DNA from: Desulfobacterales bacterium
GTDB lineage: Bacteria; Desulfobacterota; Desulfobacteria; Desulfobacterales; DAOWNP01
NCBI GenBank assembly: GCA_030149595.1
Contig: JASFBI010000053.1
Coordinates: 1 to 8,518 of the forward strand
DNA: 8,518 bases
Direction of reading: 5' to 3'
Shown: positions 1 through 5,060 of the stretch, piece by piece
Numbering within the stretch: position 1 is the first letter of the stretch
Layout: the number at the start of each line of letters is the position of its first letter
Program-made: the position numbers and the translations under genes
Notes under the pieces: model-generated
Seen by the model: only the letters and a program-made list of their open reading frames with translations
The model's database searches: none
What the model was told of the DNA's origin: nothing

Positions 1-781
1 GTCTGCTTCAATTTTTGCTCTTGTCATAGCGATGCTGCTTCTTTTTACAACTTTTACGAATCCTACTTATATTACAGTTGCAGTGGTATTGTCAGCTGGT
101 TTGTGTATGGGGTTAGGTGCTATAGGGTCAGGCGTGGGATCAGGATATCCATCTGGTGCTGCCTGTATCGGTATGTCAAGGCAGCCTGGTGTGTCTAACA
201 AGCTGACTACTAATATGCTTATTGGATCAGCTGTTTGCCAGACACCTGCAATATTTGCTTTAGTTACATCATTTATATTGTTGTTTACTAATTTTTCAGA
301 TCGGCCTGTTAATCCTACCTGGGCTGCAATTCTTGGGGCAGGACTTGCATCAGGTCTGGGGGCTATAGGGTCAGGTATTGGAGGGGGGCTTGTTGCTGAG
401 ACCAGTTGTGAAGGGATTGCTCGTCAGCCTTCATGTTCTCAGTCTGTTACAAATATTATGCTTTTAGGTCAGGCAGTAACTCAGACTACTGCAATTTATG
501 GCTTGCTTGTAAGTTTTATTTTAATGTTTAAGTTTATGCCGGCTTCAGACACTATGTCTTCAGCCATGGCACTATTATCTGCAGGTATTTGTATGGGGGT
601 TGGAGCAATCGGGCCTGGCATAGGTGAGGGTATTACAGCACGTAGTGCAGTTAGTGCTATTTCAAGAAATAAAGATGCTACAGCAGGCATCACAAGGGTA
701 ATGCTTGTGGGGCAGGCTGTAGCTGAATCAACAGGTATTTATGCTCTTGTAATAGCCTTGGTGTTGATTTTTGTTGTATAA
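1..781 (+). CDS. Multi-hairpin fused F-type ATP synthase c subunit (5' partial)
   Basis: The reading frame is open from base 2 to the TAA at 779-781 and runs off the left edge, so the true start lies upstream; the internal ATG at 32 is not the start. The visible 259 residues hold the end of one c-subunit hairpin (SASIFALVIAMLLLF) and three complete hairpins, so the protein has at least four fused copies of the rotor proteolipid that carries ions through F0. Each complete hairpin has the Gly-rich helix 1 (GxGxGxGxG) and a helix 2. Counting from the ATG at 32, the helix-2 ion-site Glu is Gln in hairpin 1 (Q70, codon 239-241) and hairpin 2 (Q151, codon 482-484), and Glu in hairpin 3 (E232). The helix-1 partner is S37, G118 and E199. 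Only hairpin 3 has the complete E/E-S-T-Y Na+-type site. Loops read RQP, RQP and RNK. Fused c subunits with missing carboxylates are known from V-ATPases and from Acetobacterium woodii c1. The protein probably co-assembles with the single-hairpin AtpE encoded next. Confidence 0.93.
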   Translation, partial: SASIFALVIAMLLLFTTFTNPTYITVAVVLSAGLCMGLGAIGSGVGSGYPSGAACIGMSRQPGVSNKLTTNMLIGSAVCQTPAIFALVTSFILLFTNFSDRPVNPTWAAILGAGLASGLGAIGSGIGGGLVAETSCEGIARQPSCSQSVTNIMLLGQAVTQTTAIYGLLVSFILMFKFMPASDTMSSAMALLSAGICMGVGAIGPGIGEGITARSAVSAISRNKDATAGITRVMLVGQAVAESTGIYALVIALVLIFVV

Positions 782-951
782 AGTAATTTAAGTTTAATAG
801 AATGTTGTTTTTTATAATTTAAGAAATGTAAATTTAATAAGGTTGTCATTATTTTGTTCAGATTTTGGATTTAATATGCAGGTCTCTAATTTGATATGAA
901 GTATGCTTATAACTTATTTAAATTTTATTTCTAATTCTTCAGGAGGTTAAA

Positions 952-1200
952 ATGGCTATTGCGGGAGTAGATATCGTTAAGGCAGCAGCTTTTTTGGGAG
1001 CAGGACTTTCTATGGGTTTAGGTGCAATCGGTCCTGGTGTAGGCGAGGGGATGGCAGCAGCAAAAGCCTGTGAAGCAATTGGTAAAAATCCTCAGGAAGC
1101 AGGGCTTTTAACAAGAACCATGCTTGTAGGGCAGGCTGTATCAGAGTCAACGGGTATTTATTCACTTGTAATTGCTTTACTGCTATTATTTGTTGTGTAA
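952..1200 (+). CDS. atpE: F-type ATP synthase c subunit, single hairpin, Na+-type two-carboxylate site
   Basis: An 82-residue proteolipid of ordinary c-subunit length that forms the F0 rotor ring in the membrane. Helix 1 carries AIGPGVGEG with E32; helix 2 carries V63, E65, S66, T67 and Y70. These match, at the same residue numbers, the Na+ ligand set described for Ilyobacter tartaricus, except that Gln32 there is Glu here. The paired E32/E65 arrangement is the one described for the Na+-driven ring of Fusobacterium nucleatum. The polar loop reads KNP rather than the usual RQP. The ATG at 952 is set by a perfect AGGAGG at 941-946, five bases upstream, far stronger than any other ribosome site in the atp cluster and in keeping with the high copy number of c. 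It follows the fused c gene after 170 gene-free bases and closely resembles that protein's last hairpin, which suggests duplication. Na+ rather than H+ specificity is inferred from the ligands. Confidence 0.96.
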   Translation: MAIAGVDIVKAAAFLGAGLSMGLGAIGPGVGEGMAAAKACEAIGKNPQEAGLLTRTMLVGQAVSESTGIYSLVIALLLLFVV

Positions 1201-1216
1201 ATTTTTGGATTGTGTG

Positions 1217-1248
1217 TATGGATTTCAGCAAGATGAAGGAAGTCCATA
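1217..1248 (+). promoter_or_regulatory. Stem-loop just downstream of atpE
   Basis: The arms TATGGATTTC (1217-1226) and GAAGTCCATA (1239-1248) form a 10-bp stem with one G·U pair and a 12-base loop, starting 16 bases after the atpE stop codon. No T-run follows directly, so it looks less like a terminator than like an mRNA 3'-end protector or processing structure that could set c-subunit mRNA levels apart from the b'/b genes downstream. The pairing is seen in the sequence; the role is inference. Confidence 0.4.
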
Positions 1249-1257
1249 GAAATATAG

Positions 1258-1278
1258 ATCATAATTTTTTATTATGAT
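1258..1278 (+). repeat. Perfect 8-bp inverted repeat, AT-rich hairpin
   Basis: ATCATAAT (1258-1265) and ATTATGAT (1271-1278) are perfect complements around a TTTTT loop. The hairpin lies 10 bases after the stem-loop at 1217-1248. Together they could form a weak attenuator between atpE and the b' gene. The stem is almost all A-T, so it could also be chance in such AT-rich DNA. Confidence 0.3.
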
Positions 1279-1377
1279 ATTTAAATTTTCTTAAAAAGGT
1301 TTTGTTTTATATACTTTTTTGTGTAAAAGAATTTTGGTTTAAGTGCTAAGTTTTTTTGTGTATTATGTTATATAGAG

Positions 1378-1391
1378 GTGATAGTTATCAC
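1378..1391. repeat. 14-base palindromic site upstream of the b' gene
   Basis: GTGATA and TATCAC flank a two-base centre (GT), giving a near-perfect 14-base dyad 62 bases before the b' start codon. An overlapping second pairing, GATAGT (1380-1385) with ACTATC (1390-1395), is also possible. A dyad of this size suits a dimeric DNA-binding regulator. AT-rich stretches such as TATTAT at 1361-1366 lie just upstream, but I see no convincing -35 partner. Confidence 0.25.
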
Positions 1392-1452
1392 TATCCAAAA
1401 TCTTTTTTTAGAAAGTCGTATTTTAGCATTTAAATGATTGTGGAAAAAGGTA

Positions 1453-1899
1453 ATGCATATAATAAGTAATATTGCGTTAATTAGTATTAATGAAACCTTG
1501 ATCGTTCAATTGATTTCTTTTTTGATTTTTATGTTTATAATGAACAGAATAATGTTTCGTCCTTTGAATAGTGTAATGCAGGAAAGGGACGAATATTTTG
1601 ATAAGGTTCAGTGTGAAATAGATAGTTTTGAAAAAGAAACAGAAGAAATTAAAAAACAGCTTGATGATATTGAGTTAGCAGATAGAAAAGAGGCTAATGC
1701 TCTGAGAAAAAAACTTGAAGATGGATCTAAGGTTGAAGTAACTAAGGTTTATCTTGCAAGTAAAAAAGACGTTTCTCAACTAAAAAGTAAAGTTGAAGTT
1801 GAAATAGAAAATAAAATAACGGAAGCCAGAAAATTTCTTGGCAAAGAAGCTGAAATTCTTTCTTTGAGCATTATTGATAAGGTTTTGAGTTGGAGGTAG
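1453..1899 (+). CDS. atpF': F-type ATP synthase b' subunit (peripheral stalk)
   Basis: A 148-residue stalk protein that would pair with b to hold F1 against F0. It has one N-terminal membrane span (about residues 14-34) ending in the MFRPL junction typical of b-type subunits. A long charged coiled coil rich in Glu and Lys follows, and a short C-terminal segment (about 125-148) of the kind that contacts the delta subunit. I chose the ATG at 1453 because it gives a conventional b' N-terminus (MHIISNIALISI). A TTG at 1438 would add five residues but has no visible ribosome site; the GGAAAAAGG before the ATG is itself a poor, closely spaced site. A b/b' pair instead of two identical b subunits is usual in Desulfobacterota, cyanobacteria and phototrophic proteobacteria. 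The end of the gene contains the ribosome site of the following b gene, so the two are probably translated from one message. Confidence 0.9.
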   Translation: MHIISNIALISINETLIVQLISFLIFMFIMNRIMFRPLNSVMQERDEYFDKVQCEIDSFEKETEEIKKQLDDIELADRKEANALRKKLEDGSKVEVTKVYLASKKDVSQLKSKVEVEIENKITEARKFLGKEAEILSLSIIDKVLSWR

Positions 1900-1904
1900 G
1901 TTCC

Positions 1905-2477
1905 ATGAAAATAGGTGTCAGTTTTTTTTGCAGAACGTTCTTTTTTTCTATTTTTTTCCTTATATTTTTATGTGATTTTGCATCTGCTGCAGAAAACATA
2001 GATGTGTGGAGACCTACGTATGATACTGTTATGATGTGGGTAAACTTTTTTATTCTTGCTTTTATAATAATAAAGTTTGGTAAAAATCCTTTAATGACTT
2101 TTCTTGGTACAAAAAAAGACTCCATTGAAAAAGATGTTTTGTCTCTTGAAGGAAAAAGAGAGAAAATGCTTGATGATAATGAAAAAGCAAAAAAGCAGAT
2201 AAAAGAGAGTAGCGATCGCTTATCTCAGTTAAAAGCTAAAATATTACACCAGGCAGAACAGGGAAAAAAAGAGTTGATTGATAGTGCAAAAAAAGAGGGT
2301 CAATATATGATGGAAGAGGCAAAGCGCAGGGTTGAGTATCAGATAGAACAAGCAAAGAGCCGTTTTAAAGGTGAGCTTATAGATGTTTCAATGGAAATTG
2401 CTGCCGGAATTATACCAGGAAAAGTTACAGATGATAAAAACCAGGTATTTGTAGATAATTATCTAAAGAGTTTATAA
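1905..2477 (+). CDS. atpF: F-type ATP synthase b subunit with N-terminal signal-like segment
   Basis: A 190-residue b-type stalk subunit. Residues 1-28 look like a signal peptide (Phe-rich hydrophobic stretch ending ASA before AEN), followed by the real membrane anchor at about 38-58 and the charged heptad-like stalk at 65-165. A C-terminal segment with MEIAAGIIPGK follows. A cleavable N-terminal segment before the anchor is common for b in Desulfobacterota. The ATG at 1905 was chosen because GGAGG at 1892-1896 sits eight bases upstream, inside the last codons of b'; the TTG at 1890 lies within that motif. The gap to b' is five bases. Delta (atpH) would normally follow b in this lineage, but a terminator-like hairpin follows at once. 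Confidence 0.9.
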   Translation: MKIGVSFFCRTFFFSIFFLIFLCDFASAAENIDVWRPTYDTVMMWVNFFILAFIIIKFGKNPLMTFLGTKKDSIEKDVLSLEGKREKMLDDNEKAKKQIKESSDRLSQLKAKILHQAEQGKKELIDSAKKEGQYMMEEAKRRVEYQIEQAKSRFKGELIDVSMEIAAGIIPGKVTDDKNQVFVDNYLKSL

Positions 2478-2479
2478 AA

Positions 2480-2527
2480 AAATAAATAGATGAGTTACAA
2501 ATGTTGATTTATTTATTTACTTTTTTT
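2480..2527 (+). terminator. AU-rich Rho-independent terminator after atpF
   Basis: A 12-bp stem pairs 2480-2491 (AAATAAATAGAT) with 2507-2518 (ATTTATTTATTT) around a 15-base loop, with a single G·U pair. It is followed after AC by seven T residues (2521-2527). It begins three bases after the atpF stop. The stem is weak in energy because it is almost all A-U, but its position and T-run make it the best terminator candidate for the atp unit. Confidence 0.5.
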
Positions 2528-2619
2528 GAGAGATGAGTTGGCGGGTTGTTGGGAAACTGGAAATTTTTTCAACGTAGAAATTTGGATAGATTAGTGTTTT
2601 GTAACAGCCTGCAGGATAA

Positions 2620-2666
2620 GTAAATCAGTCTTTAACTATTAAGATATTAGGGTCAGGCTGATTTAC
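2620..2666 (+). repeat. 12-bp inverted repeat with 23-base loop in the gene-free region
   Basis: GTAAATCAGTCT (2620-2631) pairs with AGGCTGATTTAC (2655-2666), with one G·U pair, around a 23-base AT-rich loop. An alternative pairing uses AGCCTG (2606-2611) with CAGGCT (2654-2659), so the right arm has two competing partners upstream, as in a switchable leader. No T-run follows closely. It could be a structured leader, a small RNA or a remnant repeat; nothing decides between these here. Confidence 0.35.
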
Positions 2667-2905
2667 AAAGAATAGAAGGTTTTATTTGGCGCTTTTTTTT
2701 AGGATGTATGTCAAATGAAATATAATACTTTAACTAATAGCGGTTATATTAAATTTTTCAATAATTTTCATGTTGTAATATTCAAGTTTTTCAAAATTCT
2801 CTGTTTTATTCATTTAAAAACCTTACATAAAAAAAGAATGGCAGTTTGTCTGGTTAAAAATATAGCTTAATATTCATAATATAAAAAATCGGGAAATTAA
2901 ATAAA

Positions 2906-3640
2906 ATGAAACGGAAATTACCTGTTTTAATATCTGTATCCAGTGCCGGAAAACGTGTTCCCAGAGAGCTTGATGAAATATCTATAGCAACTTCTGAACA
3001 GATTATAGAATATGCTGATACCGGTGCTTTTGAAATATTTGCTTTAAAAAGCGAGGTTGTAAGACAAGTCACCTCGTTAATTTCTAAACTTTTTATAGAT
3101 ATGAATGAGTGCTCTGATTTTACAGATGAAGACTTAAATAATGTTGTTTTAAACTGCACTGAATCAGGTGAATCTTTATATAAAAAGAAAATTGCAAGGG
3201 AAATGATACAGACACTTCTTGACCGGTATTACTACCCTTACCATGAAAAGCTTTATAGCTATTCTTTATCGGAAGTTGTTCTTGGCCTTGACTGTTATTC
3301 AGTAGAGCAAATTGGGACAAACTCAGAGTTAGAACCGGATTCTGATTATAATTCTGATTATGATGTGGTTTCTCAGCCTTGGATCAGATTAACAACTGTA
3401 AAAGGCAGTGTCTGCCCTGATTACTGGGTCGAACTGCTTGCAGAGTGTTTTGAAGATCAGTTTAAGAGTGAGATACCTGTTGAAAAAGCTGATGAAGATA
3501 GTAGTATTTTGAGTCAACATTCAAAAGAGATGGCCTGGATAAAACTTGAAGTTGTTTCAGGTTTTTTCATGACAAATAAGGAAAAAAAATTAAAGATTTT
3601 AAATGCTTTAAGACAGTGGATTAACAAGGTAGGTGCATGA
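2906..3640 (+). CDS. N-formylglutamate amidohydrolase-like protein, probably lacking catalytic His residues
   Basis: A 244-residue protein whose layout follows the N-formylglutamate amidohydrolase family (PF05013), which hydrolyses N-formyl- or N-acyl-amino acids. Matching landmarks are the N-terminal LISVSSAGKRVP (family form LISVPHGGxRxP), ADTGAFEIF near residue 37, FIDMNE at 63-68, PYHEKL at 111-116, GLDCYS at 127-132 (family form DCHxM) and WIKLEV at 211-216. The His expected in PHGG is Ser13, and the His expected in DCHxM is Tyr131. The segment that is usually NDPFxGG reads KADEDSS, while a His near the C-terminus (H205) is kept. The fold therefore seems preserved while the metal or catalytic site is not, so it may be a binding or regulatory pseudoenzyme. 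The start ATG at 2906 has only a weak GGGA upstream. It stands alone, with long gene-free stretches on both sides. Family assignment is from memory of conserved motifs. Confidence 0.72.
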   Translation: MKRKLPVLISVSSAGKRVPRELDEISIATSEQIIEYADTGAFEIFALKSEVVRQVTSLISKLFIDMNECSDFTDEDLNNVVLNCTESGESLYKKKIAREMIQTLLDRYYYPYHEKLYSYSLSEVVLGLDCYSVEQIGTNSELEPDSDYNSDYDVVSQPWIRLTTVKGSVCPDYWVELLAECFEDQFKSEIPVEKADEDSSILSQHSKEMAWIKLEVVSGFFMTNKEKKLKILNALRQWINKVGA

Positions 3641-3820
3641 TATTTTTAAGTAATGTCCTGAACAAAAGCTATGGTTTTTTATATGAAATTCTGTCCAATA
3701 GACCATAATCATGAGAGTTTCAATTTTTGTTGTGGCCGATAAAGAATAACCATGCTCCGGCCATGCAGGTCTTTTTCTATTCGTTACTATTGTTGTTTAG
3801 ATGCATAATAGGGAGTCAAA
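3641..3820. other. Leader region of the selenoprotein gene with short inverted repeats
   Basis: This 180-base stretch has no gene. TATGGTTT (3670-3677) can pair with AGACCATA (3700-3707), a possible end structure for the gene before it. TGGCCG (3733-3738) pairs perfectly with CGGCCA (3758-3763), and CCATGC occurs twice (3750-3755 and 3761-3766). The GC-rich stem stands out against AT-rich surroundings and lies about 60 bases before the next start codon, where a 5' UTR element could sit. I do not recognise it as a known riboswitch. Confidence 0.3.
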
Positions 3821-3976
3821 ATGAAAGGTTTACTGTTTTTTCTTTTAATACTGGGTTTTTATTTTTTGATGCAGTTGTACATACTTCCAAAATTTGGCAT
3901 ATCAACTTGACTTAAAAAATCTTGTCAGGTGACAAGTAGAGATAAAGAAACTAATGATTCTGAGAAAAAAAGATAG
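3821..3976 (+). CDS. Small membrane selenoprotein with in-frame UGA (Sec)
   Basis: A 51-residue protein if the TGA at 3908-3910 is read as selenocysteine. The ATG at 3821 has GGGAG at 3811-3815, five bases upstream. Residues 3-22 are one strongly hydrophobic span, followed by LPKFGIST, then Sec30, then LKKSCQV and a charged tail, ending at TAG 3974-3976. The frame stays open for 21 codons after the TGA, and a Cys lies five residues beyond it, giving a UxxxxC pair that suggests a redox or metal-binding site next to the membrane. The downstream hairpin at 3921-3936 supplies the recoding signal. If TGA were a real stop, the product would be a 29-residue hydrophobic peptide ending just before this motif. 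I do not recognise the family. Selenoproteins are frequent in anaerobic Desulfobacterota. The genes on either side give no functional hint. Confidence 0.75.
3921..3936 (+). promoter_or_regulatory. Bacterial SECIS element
   Basis: CTTGTC (3921-3926) and GACAAG (3931-3936) form a perfect 6-bp stem closed by the four-base loop AGGT. Sixteen bases separate the UGA (3908-3910) from the apical loop, and the GG lies 17 bases after it; in E. coli fdhF the equivalent GGU lies 18 bases after its UGA. Bacterial SECIS elements, bound by SelB, need a stem-loop within the coding region just after the UGA with a G in the first two loop positions; this hairpin fits all of these. Confidence 0.75.
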
Positions 3977-4007
3977 TGTTAAATGAGAGAGGTTTTTTCA
4001 TAAAAAC

Positions 4008-4029
4008 TATCTGCATAGCCTGGCAGATA
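4008..4029 (+). repeat. 7-bp hairpin between the selenoprotein gene and the DUF4037 gene
   Basis: TATCTGC (4008-4014) and GCAGATA (4023-4029) pair perfectly around an eight-base loop. It lies 31 bases after the selenoprotein stop and 38 bases before the next start codon. It may end the selenoprotein transcript or structure the next leader; there is no strong T-run. Confidence 0.3.
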
Positions 4030-4067
4030 ACTATATTTATGCTTAATTGTATCGGAAGATTTATGAT

Positions 4068-4991
4068 ATGCAAGGGATAGAGCTTTCAGAGCAGTATTAC
4101 CTGTCATATGGTGTTAAAATGATAGAAGAAAAATTTCCTGAATTTAAAAATAGAATTGCAGCAGGTCTTGTGGGGGAAGGTTCTGAATGTTATGGGTTTG
4201 ATGATGATGTGTCACAGGATCATGACTGGGGGCCTGGATTTTGTTTATGGTTAAATGAAGATGATTACAGAACAATAGGACAACAACTTGAGTTGGAGTA
4301 TGAGAAGTTGCCCGGAACTTTTAAAGGTTATAACCGGCTTCTAAGTAGATGGGGCAGCGGGAGAGTTGGTGTGCATGGGATTGGTGAATTTTATAGAAGA
4401 GGTATAGGAGTTTCGGATGTGCCGGATACTCTTGAAAAGTGGCTTAATTTGCCGGAAGAGTTTCTTTCAAAATGTACAAATGGGAAAGTATTTTTTGATT
4501 CTTTTGGAGAATTTACAAAAATTAGAAATAAACTTATGGAATTCTATCCTGAAGATGTAAGGCTTGTAAAAATTGCTGGTAAATGTATGACATGTGCTCA
4601 ATCTGGACAGTATAACTTTATGCGTTCTGTCAGGAGAAAACAGTATTTTCCTGCTCTTTATGCACAAACGCAATTTTGTTCAGATATCATTTCCATGGTA
4701 TTTTTGTTAAACAGACATTATACTCCATTTTATAAATGGAAACATATGGCAGTTGCATCTCTTCCCATACTTGGAAGGTTTTTATTTGAAAATATCGATT
4801 TTTTAATTGCATCTGATGATTATAAAAAAAAAGAGAGTATTATAGAGGATAGATGTGCTCAGGTTATAAAGGAGTTGTATAATCAGGGTATTTCTGATTC
4901 AAAAAGTGATTTTCTTCTTGATCATGGCCCTGTTGTTCATAGTAAAATTTGTGATGTAGCTCTTAAACAGCGGGATGTATGGCTGGGATAA
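4068..4991 (+). CDS. DUF4037 domain protein (nucleotidyltransferase-like)
   Basis: A 307-residue protein. Residues 36-55 read GEGSECYGFDDDVSQDHDWG, the hallmark of DUF4037 proteins and a form of the GS...DxD metal-binding motif of the nucleotidyltransferase fold. The opening MQGIELSEQYYLSYG is also typical of the family. A predicted NTP transfer to an unknown acceptor (small molecule, nucleic acid or protein) is the most that can be said; the family has no settled substrate. A CMTCAQSGQYN segment (about residues 172-182) and a C-terminal helical part follow. I chose the ATG at 4068, with GGAAG at 4053-4057 ten bases upstream, over a TTG at 4047 that would add seven residues but has no ribosome site. 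It appears to be a single-gene unit: a hairpin precedes it and a terminator-like stem follows. Confidence 0.82.
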   Translation: MQGIELSEQYYLSYGVKMIEEKFPEFKNRIAAGLVGEGSECYGFDDDVSQDHDWGPGFCLWLNEDDYRTIGQQLELEYEKLPGTFKGYNRLLSRWGSGRVGVHGIGEFYRRGIGVSDVPDTLEKWLNLPEEFLSKCTNGKVFFDSFGEFTKIRNKLMEFYPEDVRLVKIAGKCMTCAQSGQYNFMRSVRRKQYFPALYAQTQFCSDIISMVFLLNRHYTPFYKWKHMAVASLPILGRFLFENIDFLIASDDYKKKESIIEDRCAQVIKELYNQGISDSKSDFLLDHGPVVHSKICDVALKQRDVWLG

Positions 4992-4996
4992 AAATA

Positions 4997-5033
4997 AAAT
5001 AGCAAAATAAAGAATATATTGCTATTTGTATTT
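4997..5033 (+). terminator. Terminator-like hairpin after the DUF4037 gene
   Basis: AAATAGCAA (4997-5005) pairs perfectly with TTGCTATTT (5019-5027) around a 13-base loop, six bases after the stop codon, and is followed by the T-rich GTATTT. It is a plausible weak Rho-independent terminator separating this gene from the epimerase-type gene, whose ribosome site starts at 5049. Confidence 0.45.
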
Positions 5034-5060
5034 ATAAGCTAAACAAAAAGGAGATTCAAC

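Larger units (their letters stand above)
2478..2905. other. 428-base gene-free region between the atp cluster and the next gene
   Basis: No protein gene is visible on either strand. Short ATG-started frames (for example at 2534 and 2838) end within about 13 codons. It holds the atp terminator at its left end and the strong hairpin at 2620-2666; the palindrome CCTGCAGG sits at 2608-2615. From 2700 on it is simple AT-rich DNA that probably contains the promoter of the gene at 2906, but no clear -35/-10 pair can be picked out. Confidence 0.6.

Noticed and set aside
1010..1231. Reverse-strand open frame across atpE
   Set aside because: It is the antisense shadow of a clear c-subunit gene and has no ribosome site or recognisable product.
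2854..3320. Reverse-strand open frames across the amidohydrolase-like gene
   Set aside because: They overlap a forward gene with family-wide motif matches and show no motif or start signal of their own.
3727..3915. A 62-codon open frame overlapping the selenoprotein start region
   Set aside because: It has no ATG or ribosome site at its start, is in another frame from the well-initiated gene at 3821, and its sequence lacks any recognisable feature.
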